64,000 bases of DNA from an uncultured Neglectibacter sp. (GTDB lineage Bacteria; Bacillota; Clostridia; Oscillospirales; Acutalibacteraceae): contig CANSKS010000007.1 of NCBI GenBank assembly GCA_947647615.1, positions 1 to 64,000 of the forward strand, read 5' to 3'. This document shows positions 40,380 to 49,225 of this stretch, in pieces. Below the pieces are notes generated by a model. It saw only the letters and a list, made by a program, of their open reading frames with translations. It did no database searches and was not told where the DNA came from. Both the position numbers and the translations under genes were made by a program. Numbering within the stretch: position 1 is the first letter of the stretch; the number at the start of each line of letters is the position of its first letter.

Positions 40380-41039
40380 ATGAGCCTTGTAGTGCTGGAA
40401 GGATTGGACGGAAGCGGGAAGGGCACGCAGGCCCGGCTGCTGCTGGAAGCCCTGCAGGAACAGGGAAAGCCGGTGCGCAGGGTCACTTTCCCGGATTACG
40501 CTTCCTCTTCCTCCGCTTTGGTGAAAATGTATTTGGCAGGGGAATTCGGAGAAGAACCGGATTCGGTAAACCCTTATGCTGCCAGCGCATTTTACGCAGT
40601 AGACAGGTTTGCCAGCTTTCGGAAGGACTGGCAAAGCGATTATCAAAAGGGGACGCTTATCCTTTGCGACCGGTACGTCACCTCCAACATGGTGTACCAG
40701 CTTGGAAAGCTGCCCCAAAGCCAGTGGGAGGACTACCTTTCCTGGGTGGAAGATTTGGAATATGAAAGGCTGGAGCTGCCCAGGCCGGATAAGGTGATCT
40801 ATTTGGATATGCCTGTGGCGGTTTCTCAAAAATTGATCTCCCGCCGCTATGAAGGTGACGAGGAGAAAAGGGATATTCACGAAAAGGATTCGGCTTTTTT
40901 GGAAGAATGCTCCCGAAGCGCGGCCTTTGTCGCGGAAAAGTTCCAATGGCAAATCGTGCCTTGTTCGGCCGGGGGAACCCCGCTGTCCAAGACGGAAATA
41001 CACCGGGCGGTTATGGAGTGCCTCGCCGGTATCTTATAA
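40380..41039 (+). CDS. tmk: Thymidylate kinase
   Basis: A 219-residue dTMP kinase, the next step after ThyX on the way to dTTP. P-loop LEGLDGSGKGTQ (residues 6-17), the DR motif in CDRYVTSNMVYQL near 97, and the lid region SRRYEGDEEKRDIHEKD near 150-168. Length usual (about 205-215). It lies 25 nt after thyX, so it is cotranscribed. ATG with GAGGGGGAAAAG upstream. Confidence 0.95.
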   Translation: MSLVVLEGLDGSGKGTQARLLLEALQEQGKPVRRVTFPDYASSSSALVKMYLAGEFGEEPDSVNPYAASAFYAVDRFASFRKDWQSDYQKGTLILCDRYVTSNMVYQLGKLPQSQWEDYLSWVEDLEYERLELPRPDKVIYLDMPVAVSQKLISRRYEGDEEKRDIHEKDSAFLEECSRSAAFVAEKFQWQIVPCSAGGTPLSKTEIHRAVMECLAGIL

Positions 41040-41095
41040 AGTTTACGGTTGGCGGTGCGGCTTTTTGAAAGCGCCGCCGGCAGAAAGGATTTTTT

Positions 41096-41638
41096 ATGGT
41101 TTATGTGTTTTTAGCGGAAGGCTTTGAAGAAGTGGAAGCGTTGGCGCCGGTAGACCTGCTGCGCCGGGCTGGAGTCAACGTGATAACGGCAGGTGTGGGT
41201 TCGAAACAGGTCACGGGCTCCCACGGCATCACTATAGAGGCCGATACCGTGGCCCAAAACCTGGACATCCAGGGGCTGGAGGCCATTGTGCTACCCGGCG
41301 GGCTTCCTGGGACTCTTAACTTGGAGGCCTCCCAAGAGGTAAGCGCCATGGTGGATCATTGTGCGCGGCAGGGCGTCCTTATCGCCGCCATTTGTGCCGC
41401 ACCCTCCATTTTAGGCCATAAGGGCCTTTTAAAGGGGAAAGAGGCTACCGCCGCCCCCAGCTTCCAAAAGGAGCTGGAAGGGGCCGCCCTTTCGGATGAC
41501 TATGTCTGCCTTTCCGGGAACATACTAACTGGCAGAGGGATGGGTGTAGCCACTCAGTTTGGGCTTAGGCTGGTGGAGCTGTTGGTTTCCCGGGAAAAAG
41601 CCCAGGAGCTGGAAAACGCTATCCAATGGAAGAAATAG
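41096..41638 (+). CDS. DJ-1/PfpI family protein (YajL-like)
   Basis: A 180-residue DJ-1 superfamily protein. The start VYVFLAEGFEEVEALAPVDLLRRAG and the catalytic cysteine in IAAICAAPSILG near residue 100, with an elbow typical of YajL/DJ-1, place it there. Proposed roles are protein or nucleotide deglycation and redox protection; which one applies here is unknown. ATG with AGAAAGGA 6-7 nt upstream. Its end overlaps the cyclo-ligase gene by 13 bp, a sign of coupled translation, so it belongs to the thyX-tmk run. Confidence 0.9.
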   Translation: MVYVFLAEGFEEVEALAPVDLLRRAGVNVITAGVGSKQVTGSHGITIEADTVAQNLDIQGLEAIVLPGGLPGTLNLEASQEVSAMVDHCARQGVLIAAICAAPSILGHKGLLKGKEATAAPSFQKELEGAALSDDYVCLSGNILTGRGMGVATQFGLRLVELLVSREKAQELENAIQWKK

Positions 41639-42213
41639 CCCGTTCCAAGGCAGAGCTGCGAAAGCAGTATTTGACCTTGCGGAAACAGCTTGCAGATAAG
41701 TTCAGAAAAGACCAGGCCATTTTCCAAAATTTGATTGGCTGGGAGGGCTACCGGAAAGCCCCTTGGCTGCTTTTGTATTTGAGTACGGAAGAAGAGGTGG
41801 ATACCACTAGGATTTTGGAAGAGGCCCTTTCCCAAGGGAAGGCGGTTTATGCCCCTGTGTGCCGGGCGGAGGAAGAGGGGAAAATGGATTTTTATCGGGT
41901 GCGCTCTTCCGGGCTGTTGGCTCCTGGTGCTTACGGGATTTTGGAGCCGCCTCGGGAAGAACCCATGCCCGGACAGCTGCCCCCAGGCTCCCTTTGCCTG
42001 ACGCCCGGACTGGCCTTCGACCAAAAGGGCTGCCGGTTGGGTTACGGGAAAGGGTATTACGACCGGTTCCTGCAAAGGGGGCAGGTACTGGCGGCAGGGC
42101 TATGCTATGAGGCGCTTTTTGTACAAAACCTGCCGGAGGGGCCTTTTGACCAACGGGTAGAAGCGGTGATTACGGAAAAAAGCTTTTATAAATTGCGGGA
42201 CAGAAAGGAGTGA
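41626..42213 (+). CDS. 5-formyltetrahydrofolate cyclo-ligase
   Basis: A 195-residue ATP-dependent enzyme that returns 5-formyl-THF to 5,10-methenyl-THF. Seen: KAELRKQYLTLRKQL at the N-terminus, a phosphate/THF region LCLTPGLAFDQKGCRLGYGKGYYDRFL near residue 125-150 (GYGKGYYDRFL is the family signature). Usual length (about 190). It lies in the same run as thyX, which consumes methylene-THF, so a joint role in one-carbon supply is likely. The ATG is inside the end of the DJ-1 gene and the nearest site is far, consistent with coupling. Confidence 0.94.
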   Translation: MEEIARSKAELRKQYLTLRKQLADKFRKDQAIFQNLIGWEGYRKAPWLLLYLSTEEEVDTTRILEEALSQGKAVYAPVCRAEEEGKMDFYRVRSSGLLAPGAYGILEPPREEPMPGQLPPGSLCLTPGLAFDQKGCRLGYGKGYYDRFLQRGQVLAAGLCYEALFVQNLPEGPFDQRVEAVITEKSFYKLRDRKE

Positions 42214-42219
42214 CCTTCC

Positions 42220-43533
42220 ATGGATCAGCAAAACGGAGCCCCTAAGGGCAATGTCCCAGGCGGGGCAGAAGGGGAGAACCGGAACACGGGTGGATTTAAG
42301 CTGGAAATTGACGAGCGGCAGTTGGCCACAGGACCGGTGGAACTCCCGGATAATCGGAAAAGAAGGGCCAGCCACGGGGCGCCCTCTATGACCCGAAAGA
42401 TCTATTATACGGAAGAGGAAAGAAAAAAAGAGGAAAAGGCCCACAGAAAACGGAACAGGCTAAAAGCCAGGAAAAACAAGAGAGTGTTTTCTTTTGTCTG
42501 GCTGGCCATGGTGCTGCTGGTGTCCTTTACCCTGGCCAGCTACCTCATTGGCGGGGCCAATGATTTCTTCGCGGTGGGCCGCAACCAGGGCATCGCTGAG
42601 GTGGAAATTCCCGACAAGGTTTCTATCGAGCAGCTCACAGAGCTTCTGCTGGCAAAGGGCATCATTGCAAAGCCGGAATTTTTCCAGCTTTACTGCAAGG
42701 TGACTGCCGACGAAGAGCTGTTCGTAGGAGGCAAATACCAGCTGGATACCAACCTGGATTACGAAGATATCATCAACCGCCTTCAGGGCGGCGAAGAGAA
42801 TTTGGAATCGGTGCGAATCACCTTCCCGGAAGGCCTTACTGCTTTAGAAGTGGCGGCTCTGTTGGAAGAAAACGAGGTTTGCCAGGCTCAGGATTTTCTC
42901 ACGGCTTTAAACGAGACAGATTTCAGCAATTATTGGGCGATTTCCGCTATGGGAGAGACCTCCGGGAAATATTATAAATTGGAGGGTTACCTGTTCCCCG
43001 ACACCTACGATTTTTATAAGGGGGAAGAGCTGGATTCCGTAATTGGAAAAATGCTGAACAACTTTGGGGACCGTCTCGGCAAAGAACTGAAAGAGCAAAT
43101 TGAAAAGTCCAGCATGACCTTGGATCAAATTGTCACGTTGGCTTCTATTATTCAGGCGGAGGCAGCCAATTCCCGGGATATGCTGGATGTTTCCGCGGTT
43201 TTGCACAACCGTTTGGACTTTGGCGCCGACTATGGCATTTTCGCGTTGGAATGCGATTCCACCATCTATTATCCCTATAAGCGGGCTTCCGATGTGCCGG
43301 AAACCGGTGCGGTTCCCCACGGGAATTACAACACCTACAATAACTCGGGCCTGCCTGCGGGTGCGATTTGCAACCCGGGCAGCGACGCTATTCGGGCGGC
43401 TTTGAACCCCTCTGCCGAAGGCGATGCTCCAGACTACCTTTATTTCTGCCATGCGGACGACGGTACGGCTTATTATGCCACCAATGAGTCGGATCATATC
43501 GACAACCAATACGCGGCGGGGTTGATAGAGTAA
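42220..43533 (+). CDS. mltG: Endolytic transglycosylase MltG
   Basis: A 437-residue membrane-anchored lytic transglycosylase that cuts nascent glycan chains and sets their length. Residues 1-85 are cytoplasmic and basic; one membrane helix lies at about 90-110 (SFVWLAMVLLVSFTLASYLI); a LysM-like part (FPEGLTALEVAALLEENEV) precedes the YceG domain, whose catalytic Glu is in LASIIQAEA near residue 309; GNYNTYNNSGLPAGAICNPG is the conserved C-terminal block. ATG with AAAGGAGTGA 7 nt upstream. Its TAA overlaps the next gene's ATG by one base, as in mltG-U32 clusters of Bacillota. Confidence 0.95.
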   Translation: MDQQNGAPKGNVPGGAEGENRNTGGFKLEIDERQLATGPVELPDNRKRRASHGAPSMTRKIYYTEEERKKEEKAHRKRNRLKARKNKRVFSFVWLAMVLLVSFTLASYLIGGANDFFAVGRNQGIAEVEIPDKVSIEQLTELLLAKGIIAKPEFFQLYCKVTADEELFVGGKYQLDTNLDYEDIINRLQGGEENLESVRITFPEGLTALEVAALLEENEVCQAQDFLTALNETDFSNYWAISAMGETSGKYYKLEGYLFPDTYDFYKGEELDSVIGKMLNNFGDRLGKELKEQIEKSSMTLDQIVTLASIIQAEAANSRDMLDVSAVLHNRLDFGADYGIFALECDSTIYYPYKRASDVPETGAVPHGNYNTYNNSGLPAGAICNPGSDAIRAALNPSAEGDAPDYLYFCHADDGTAYYATNESDHIDNQYAAGLIE

Positions 43534-44774
43534 TGACTGGGAATTTTCGCTTGCCGGCAAGGAAGCCGGAGCTGCTGGCCCCCTGCGGAGACCGGGAACG
43601 GCTGCTTTCCGCCGTGCAATATGGAGCCGATGCGGTATATTTGGCGGGGAAAAGCTTTGGAATGCGGCGGGCTCCCTCCAATTTTGACGAGGAGGGGCTG
43701 GCCTGGGCGGTAAATTTCTGCCATGAGCATGGGGTAAAGGTTTATGTCACTTGCAACACGCTTCCCAGGAACTGGGAACTGCCGGAGCTTCCCGGCTTTT
43801 TGGCCTATTGCCAAAAGATAAAGGTGGATGCCTTTATTGTGACGGACCTGGGTGTGCTGGCCATGGCAAAGCAATATGCCCCCCAAGTAGAGCTGCATGT
43901 ATCTACCCAGGCGGGAGTGGTGAATTATGCGGCGGCCAATGCTTTTTACCGGTTGGGGGCCAAGCGAATTGTGCTGGCCAGGGAGATCACTTTGGATGAG
44001 ATCCGGGAAATTCGGGAACATGTCCCGGCGGACCTGGAACTGGAGGCTTTTGTCCACGGAGCCATGTGTATGTCTTTTTCCGGCCGGTGCTTGATCTCCA
44101 ATTATCTCACCGGGCGGGACGCCAACCGGGGAGAATGCGCTCAGCCCTGCCGGTGGGAATATTTTGTCACGGAGAAAAAGCGGCCGGAGGAGCATTTTCC
44201 CTTGGTGCAGGAACCTGAGGGCGCCTACCTGTTCAGCTCCAAGGACCTATGTATGATCGGTCATTTACCGGAGATGGCCGCTGCCGGTATTGGCAGCCTG
44301 AAAATTGAGGGCAGGGCTAAATCGGCCTATTATGTGGCTTCGGCCACTGCCGCCTACCGCAGGGCCCTGGACTTTTTGTGGGAACATCCCGGGGAACCTC
44401 TGCCGGAGGACATTTTGGAGGAAACCGAAAAGCTTAGCCATCGGGAATATAGTACCGGCTTCTATTTGGGCGGAGAGCCGGGCCAAATCCCAGGAGATGA
44501 CAGGTATGTCAGAAATTACGAGGTGGTGGCGGTCTGTGAGGAAAACGTCAACGGCCTTGTAACCTTAAGGCAGCGGGGAAAGTTTTTTCGAGGTGAAACG
44601 GTAGATGTGCTCCAGCCCGGGACCGCTCCCTTTACCGCCGGGCTGGAAGAGATTTGGAACGAAAACAGGGAGCCTATCGCTTCCGCCCCTCACGCGGAAA
44701 TGAAGGTTTATTGGCGCACCGGCGCGCCGGTTGTGCCGGGGGCATATTTGAGGGTGAAGCGCGCCGGGCGGTAA
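43533..44774 (+). CDS. U32 family protein (TrhP-like tRNA hydroxylation factor)
   Basis: A 413-residue U32 peptidase-family protein. KPELLAPCGDRERLLSAVQYGADAVYLAGK at the start is typical; the signature ELEAFVHGAMCMSFSGRCLISN and the conserved cysteines of GECAQPCRW near residue 205 are seen. Members of this family (YrrN/YrrO, TrhP) act in 5-hydroxyuridine formation at the tRNA wobble base, and in Bacillus they lie beside the mltG homologue, as here. Only one U32 gene is present. It starts at ATG 43533, overlapping the mltG stop. Confidence 0.9.
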   Translation: MTGNFRLPARKPELLAPCGDRERLLSAVQYGADAVYLAGKSFGMRRAPSNFDEEGLAWAVNFCHEHGVKVYVTCNTLPRNWELPELPGFLAYCQKIKVDAFIVTDLGVLAMAKQYAPQVELHVSTQAGVVNYAAANAFYRLGAKRIVLAREITLDEIREIREHVPADLELEAFVHGAMCMSFSGRCLISNYLTGRDANRGECAQPCRWEYFVTEKKRPEEHFPLVQEPEGAYLFSSKDLCMIGHLPEMAAAGIGSLKIEGRAKSAYYVASATAAYRRALDFLWEHPGEPLPEDILEETEKLSHREYSTGFYLGGEPGQIPGDDRYVRNYEVVAVCEENVNGLVTLRQRGKFFRGETVDVLQPGTAPFTAGLEEIWNENREPIASAPHAEMKVYWRTGAPVVPGAYLRVKRAGR

Positions 44775-44814
44775 ACCCGGGAGCAAGTCCTGTTCCCTTT
44801 ATAAAATCGTCGAG

Positions 44815-44922
44815 CCTGCGGGAAACTTTGTTTTCTGCAGGTGTTTTTGTATTAAAAATCGAAAAGGCGGGCTGGGATGGCGGAGGAGCCTGGGGCAGGG
44901 AAATTTTTCCCCGCCGCCTTTT
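44815..44922 (+). terminator. Tandem terminator-like hairpins before dacF
   Basis: CCTGCGGGAAA (44815-44825) pairs with TTTTCTGCAGG (44831-44841), followed by TGTTTTTG: an intrinsic terminator of the mltG-U32 operon. A second, larger inverted repeat, AAAAGGCGG (44862-44870) and CCGCCTTTT (44914-44922), ends in TTTT and could fold in the dacF leader. Confidence 0.65.
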
Positions 44923-45001
44923 GGCCGGTTCTGCCATGTTTCCCGGTGTTTTCGCATATCTATTGGGAAGACCAGAGAAAAAGAAGGAAGGATGGTTTAT
45001 C

Positions 45002-46141
45002 ATGCGGAAACGGAAATTGGCGGGAATTTTGGCAGGGGCCTTTCTGTGGGCGGCGCTGCTGCCCGGTTTTTTTGCCGGGGCGGAGGAGTTGGAGGTCACA
45101 GCTCCCTCCACGGTGCTCATGGAGGCCTCCGGCGGAACGGTGCTGTTCGAAAAGAATTCTCATGAGGTCAGGCCCTGCGCCTCTATCACAAAGGTGATGA
45201 CTTTGTGCCTGACCTTTGACGCCATAGAAGCGGGAAAATTTGCCCTTACCGATACGCTTACGGCCTCGGCCCACGCTGCCTCTATGGGCGGTTCCGATAT
45301 CTGGCTGAAGGAAGGGGAAGCCATGACGGTGGATGACCTTTTAAAGGCCACCGTCATCATGAGTGCCAACGACGCGGCAGTGGTGCTGGCGGAAAATGTG
45401 GCCGGAAGCGAAGAAGCTTTTGTGGCTCAAATGAACGAAAAAGCCCGGGAACTGGGCATGGAAGATACGGTTTTTAAAAATTGTAATGGCCTGGACGAAG
45501 AGGGGCATGTGACCAGCGCCCACGATGTGGCACTGATGAGCCGGGAACTGCTCACCCACCCGAAGATCTTCGACTATACCCTGACCTGGATTGATTATGT
45601 GCGAAACGGGGAGACCCAGCTTGTAAACACCAATAAGTTAATCCGCAGCTATCAGGGCATCACCGGGTTAAAAACGGGCACTACCTCCAAGGCAGGCAGC
45701 TGCATCACGGCCACTGCGGAACGGAATTCTTTGGGGCTGATCGCCGTGGTGTTGGGGGCGGAAAACACCGAAAACCGTTTCCGGGACGCAGCTGCCCTGT
45801 TGGATTACGGCTTTGCCAACTGGTCGGTCACCGTGCCGGAGCTGCCGGAAATACCGGAGGTGCCGGTAAAGGGAGGGATGGAAAAAACCATTGCCGCCAA
45901 GGTAGGGGAAGCCCCGAAGGTGCTGATGAAATCTTCGGAGGCGGGCTCTCTGGAGGGAACAGTGGAGCTTCGGGAGAATTTAGAGGCGCCTATTGGGGTT
46001 GGAGACGTCATAGGCCGGGTAAAGTACAGCGCAGGCGGCAAAGTGCTGGCGGAGGTCCCCATTACCGCGGCGGAGGACGCCAAAAAAATAACCTTGTTTT
46101 CCTCTTTCTGGTATTTACTGCAAGGAATTTTCCAGTATTGA
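45002..46141 (+). CDS. dacF: D-alanyl-D-alanine carboxypeptidase (DacF/PBP5 type)
   Basis: A 379-residue low-molecular-weight penicillin-binding protein that trims the terminal D-Ala of peptidoglycan. A signal peptide (KLAGILAGAFLWAALLPGFFAGA) is followed by the penicillin-binding domain with SITK (Ser61, Lys64), SAND near 120 and KTG near 222, and a C-terminal beta domain. A last hydrophobic/amphipathic stretch (FSSFWYLLQGIFQY) should anchor it at the membrane. ATG 45002 has GGAAGGA 10 nt upstream; the frame is open far upstream, but that part has no family-like sequence. Several paralogues exist in spore formers, so the exact name is a best guess. Confidence 0.9.
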   Translation: MRKRKLAGILAGAFLWAALLPGFFAGAEELEVTAPSTVLMEASGGTVLFEKNSHEVRPCASITKVMTLCLTFDAIEAGKFALTDTLTASAHAASMGGSDIWLKEGEAMTVDDLLKATVIMSANDAAVVLAENVAGSEEAFVAQMNEKARELGMEDTVFKNCNGLDEEGHVTSAHDVALMSRELLTHPKIFDYTLTWIDYVRNGETQLVNTNKLIRSYQGITGLKTGTTSKAGSCITATAERNSLGLIAVVLGAENTENRFRDAAALLDYGFANWSVTVPELPEIPEVPVKGGMEKTIAAKVGEAPKVLMKSSEAGSLEGTVELRENLEAPIGVGDVIGRVKYSAGGKVLAEVPITAAEDAKKITLFSSFWYLLQGIFQY

Positions 46142-46162
46142 ACGGATTCGGAAAAATTTGTG

Positions 46163-46195
46163 CCGGAAAACTCAGGAATTCCCTGGGTTTTCCGG
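46163..46195. repeat. Inverted repeat between dacF and pgi
   Basis: CCGGAAAACTCAGG pairs with CCTGGGTTTTCCGG (13 of 14 bases) over a five-base loop. No T tract follows, so it is not a standard terminator. Confidence 0.6.
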
Positions 46196-46268
46196 GAGCG
46201 CGGAAGGTGGTGTGGGAATTTTTGCCGGAAAAAGGTTGGAACTTTTCGTAAATATCGGCCTGGCCAAC

Positions 46269-46297
46269 TTGCAAATTTTCTCAAGTTATTGTATGAT
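46269..46297 (+). promoter_or_regulatory. Promoter of pgi
   Basis: TTGCAA (46269-46274), a 17-bp spacer and TATGAT (46292-46297), 43 bp before the start codon. Confidence 0.75.
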
Positions 46298-46339
46298 TAA
46301 GGAAAAGCAGGACAATTAAAATTCCAGGAGGTTTTTATA

Positions 46340-47677
46340 ATGCCAGTAAGATTGGAAGATGGCTATCTCAAGGGTTTTATTTCCGGCCAGGAATTTAAAG
46401 CCATAGAGCCACAAGTAAAAACTGCCCATGAATTGCTTCATACCGGCACGGGAATGGGAAACGATTTCCTTGGCTGGGTCACTTTGCCTACCGATTACGA
46501 CAAAGAAGAGTTTAAAAGGATTAAAGCAGCGGCGGAGCGGGTAAAAAAGAACTCCGAGGTTTTTGTGGTTATTGGTATTGGCGGTTCTTACCTGGGCGCT
46601 CGGGCGGCCATTGAATTCTTAAAATCGAATCATTATAACGATTTGAAAAAAGATACTCCGAATATCTATTTTACCGGCAACAGTATTAGCTCCACTTCCC
46701 TGAGCGAGCTGGTGTCCATTTGTGAAGGGAAAGATATTTCCATCAATATGATCTCAAAATCCGGTACCACTACGGAGCCTGCTATCGCGTTCCGGGTGTT
46801 CCGGGAGCTGCTGGAAAAGAAATATGGCAAAGAGGGCGCGAAGGAGCGTATTTTCTGTACCACCGACAGGGCCAGGGGCACCTTAAAGCAGTTGGCCGAC
46901 AAAGAGGGCTATGAAACCTTTGTGGTGCCCGATAATGTGGGCGGACGTTATTCTGTGCTCACGGCTGTGGGGCTTTTGCCCATCGCGGTGGCCGGGGCCG
47001 ATATCGACGCTTTGATGGCCGGGGCGGCAAAGGCCGCCGAAGCGTACAGCCGTCCTTCTTTGGAAGAAAACGATTGCTACCGTTATGCGGCCATTCGGAA
47101 CATCCTTTACAATAAGGGAAAGCAAATCGAGGTCATGGTGAGCTACGAGCCCCGTTACACTATGATGAACGAATGGTGGAAACAGCTTTACGGGGAAAGC
47201 GAAGGGAAGGATAACAAGGGCCTGTTCCCGGCCTCTGTGGTCTTTTCTACCGACCTGCATTCTATGGGCCAATATATCCAGGATGGCCGCCGTATTTTGT
47301 TTGAAACCGTCATGCTCATTGATCAGCCCAAGTATGAAATTGTTTTGGGGAACGATCCGGAAAACGTAGACGGCTTAAATTACCTGGAGGGGCGCAGTGT
47401 GGCCTTTGTAAACGAGAAGGCCTTTGAAGGCACTGTGCTTGCCCATAACGACGGAGGCGTACCCAATGTGGTGCTGCGCGCTTCCGACTTTTCCGAAGAC
47501 ACGCTGGGCCATATCATTTACTTCTTTGAGAAGGCCTGTGCGCTTTCCGGCTATTTGCTGGGGGTAAATCCCTTTGACCAGCCCGGAGTGGAGAGCTACA
47601 AGAAAAACATGTTCGCCCTGCTGGGAAAGCCAGGTTATGAGGAACTCAGGGCAGAACTGGAAAAACGGGTTTTTTAA
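46340..47677 (+). CDS. pgi: Glucose-6-phosphate isomerase
   Basis: A 445-residue Pgi that interconverts glucose 6-phosphate and fructose 6-phosphate. Blocks [19 protein letters not shown] near residue 77 and [20 protein letters not shown] near 138 are the phosphate-binding SIS motifs, and [14 protein letters not shown] and [16 protein letters not shown] near the end are family signatures. Usual length for Bacillota (about 450). Single-gene unit, separate from the glycolytic operon at 22-23 kb. ATG with CCAGGAGG 9 nt upstream. Confidence 0.97.
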   Translation: MPVRLEDGYLKGFISGQEFKAIEPQVKTAHELLHTGTGMGNDFLGWVTLPTDYDKEEFKRIKAAAERVKKNSEVFVVIGIGGSYLGARAAIEFLKSNHYNDLKKDTPNIYFTGNSISSTSLSELVSICEGKDISINMISKSGTTTEPAIAFRVFRELLEKKYGKEGAKERIFCTTDRARGTLKQLADKEGYETFVVPDNVGGRYSVLTAVGLLPIAVAGADIDALMAGAAKAAEAYSRPSLEENDCYRYAAIRNILYNKGKQIEVMVSYEPRYTMMNEWWKQLYGESEGKDNKGLFPASVVFSTDLHSMGQYIQDGRRILFETVMLIDQPKYEIVLGNDPENVDGLNYLEGRSVAFVNEKAFEGTVLAHNDGGVPNVVLRASDFSEDTLGHIIYFFEKACALSGYLLGVNPFDQPGVESYKKNMFALLGKPGYEELRAELEKRVF

Positions 47678-47749
47678 ATAATTTAGGATTAGGTAGTTTT
47701 TACTTTCATTTTTGAAGGTAAATAATATATAATAAAGGAGAGCTGTATC

Positions 47750-48163
47750 ATGATCACTCTTTTAACTGGTAAAAAAGGCTCTGGAAAAACAAAAAAGCTT
47801 ATTGATTTGGCAAACACTGCTCTGGAAAACACCAAGGGCTGTGTCGTTGTGATCGAAAAGGGTCTGAAGCTTACCTACGATATTTCTCATGCGGCCCGCC
47901 TGGTAGATTCCGACGCCTACAGTATTCAGGGCACGGACATGCTTTTTGGGTTTATCAGCGGCATTTGCGCCGGCAACTATGACGTTACCGATGTGCTGGT
48001 AGATTCTACCTTGAAGATCACCGGCACCGGCGCCGAGATCATAGAAGAGCTGGTGAAAAAGCTGAAGAAGCTGGGAGAAGAGGCCAATACCAATTTTGTG
48101 CTTTCTGTTTCCGCCGCAGAAGAGGAGCTTCCCGCCTCTCTTATGGAGTATGTTATGAAATAA
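47750..48163 (+). CDS. Unknown P-loop protein
   Basis: A 137-residue protein with a clear Walker A at residues 6-13 (TGKKGSGKT). The rest is an alpha/beta fold with a hydrophobic strand VVVIEKGL and a possible Walker B-like strand VTDVLVDSTLKITG. It is too short for most NTPase families and has no membrane segment. I recognise no family with a known role; relatives are annotated loosely as ATP-binding or PilT-like proteins. ATG with AAAGGAGAG 7 nt upstream; TATAAT at about 47730 and a weak -35 suggest its own promoter. A terminator follows after the gene. Confidence 0.75.
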   Translation: MITLLTGKKGSGKTKKLIDLANTALENTKGCVVVIEKGLKLTYDISHAARLVDSDAYSIQGTDMLFGFISGICAGNYDVTDVLVDSTLKITGTGAEIIEELVKKLKKLGEEANTNFVLSVSAAEEELPASLMEYVMK

Positions 48164-48273
48164 GACCCGAATGCGTCTTCCGTGAAAGGCAGCGCGGGGC
48201 CCGGGAACTTGGCAAAAGGCGGTTCTCTTACCGGGCTGCGGCCAAGCCCTGCGGCGTTCAAGTGGTTTTTGAT

Positions 48274-48306
48274 GGGGTGCTGTGTTTTTGACGGCGCCCC
48301 ATTTTT
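48274..48306 (+). terminator. Terminator after the P-loop gene
   Basis: GGGGTGCTGT pairs with ACGGCGCCCC (two G-T pairs) over a GTTTTTG-type loop and runs into ATTTTTCCC. Confidence 0.75.
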
Positions 48307-48333
48307 CCCGGGCTTTTTCTAAGCGAAAGGGGC

Positions 48334-48362
48334 TTGACAACGGCAGGGGAACTCTTTATAAT
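48334..48362 (+). promoter_or_regulatory. Strong promoter of DUF177-rpmF
   Basis: TTGACA (48334-48339) and TATAAT (48357-48362) are both perfect and are 17 bp apart, the best consensus promoter in the window. The first start codon lies 27 bp on. Confidence 0.92.
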
Positions 48363-48388
48363 ATATCAGTACGGCATGAGGTATGGTT

Positions 48389-48895
48389 ATGTTGATGGAT
48401 TTAAAAAAATTTTTTCTTTCCGATGACTTTTCCGATACCGTGGAGTACGATCTGGATCTTTCTCAGCTGGATGTAAGCGGTGTCAAGCCCTTCCCAAAGC
48501 CGGTAAAGGTTCGTGCGGTGTTTCAAAGCTTTGCGGGTTCTGTGGTCCTGGAAGCTCACCTGCACTACCAGATGGTAATGCCCTGCGACAGGTGCTGCGG
48601 GCTTACCACTCGGGAAGAGATCGTGCGTTTTTCCCATGTTTTGGTGCGGGAGCTTCAAGAGGAAGAGGACGATGCTTACCTTCTGGTTTCGGAAGAGAGG
48701 CTCGACTTAGATGAACTCCTTTCGGAAGATATCCTGCTCAATATGCCCAGCAAGTTCCTTTGTTCGGAAAGCTGCCGGGGGCTTTGTCCTCACTGCGGCA
48801 CGAACCTGAACAAGGAGCAGTGTTCTTGTGGGCAGGAAACAATAGATCCCCGCCTGGAGGTGTTGAAGGGCCTTTTGGCGGAAGAAGAATCCTAA
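48389..48895 (+). CDS. YceD/DUF177 family protein
   Basis: A 168-residue YceD-family protein, linked to large-subunit rRNA accumulation and normally encoded just before rpmF, as here. A conserved block CDRCCGLTTREEI near residue 73 and a C-terminal cysteine cluster CSESCRGLCPHCGTNLNKEQCSC (residues about 125-148, split here by its own spacing) suggest a zinc-binding tail. ATG 48389 is chosen because TGAGG lies 7 nt upstream; 48383 and 48395 are in-frame alternatives. It shares the strong promoter with rpmF. Confidence 0.9.
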   Translation: MLMDLKKFFLSDDFSDTVEYDLDLSQLDVSGVKPFPKPVKVRAVFQSFAGSVVLEAHLHYQMVMPCDRCCGLTTREEIVRFSHVLVRELQEEEDDAYLLVSEERLDLDELLSEDILLNMPSKFLCSESCRGLCPHCGTNLNKEQCSCGQETIDPRLEVLKGLLAEEES

Positions 48896-48927
48896 AATAC
48901 GGAATTTTATTGAAGGAGGTGCTACTT

Positions 48928-49110
48928 ATGGCAGTACCCAAGGGGAAAGTGTCCAGCGCAAGACAAAACAAAAGGCGTTCCAACGTGTGGAAGCTTCAGG
49001 CTCCCGCCCTTATGAGATGTCCCCAGTGCGGAGAATACAAAACACCTCACAGAGTTTGCGGTAATTGCGGCTATTACAACGGTAGAGTCGTTGTGAAGAA
49101 AGATGCCTAA
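48928..49110 (+). CDS. rpmF: 50S ribosomal protein L32
   Basis: A 60-residue L32. AVPKGKVSSARQNKRRSNVWK is the typical basic start (after the initiator Met), and the zinc-binding pair CPQCGEYKTPHRVCGNCGYY gives the CxxC...CxxC form. ATG with AAGGAGGTG 6-7 nt upstream, 32 nt after the DUF177 gene. The downstream gene is a GNAT protein and not plsX, which often follows rpmF elsewhere. Confidence 0.97.
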   Translation: MAVPKGKVSSARQNKRRSNVWKLQAPALMRCPQCGEYKTPHRVCGNCGYYNGRVVVKKDA

Positions 49111-49225
49111 TTTTTGTTTGAAATGGGAGAAGGGAGATGCATCGCGTGTCCCTTCTCTTTTTTATTTGAGGCCGCCTCTGTTTTTGGGCGGTGCTTTTGC
49201 TTCCGGTTTTTACAGGAAAGGGGAA

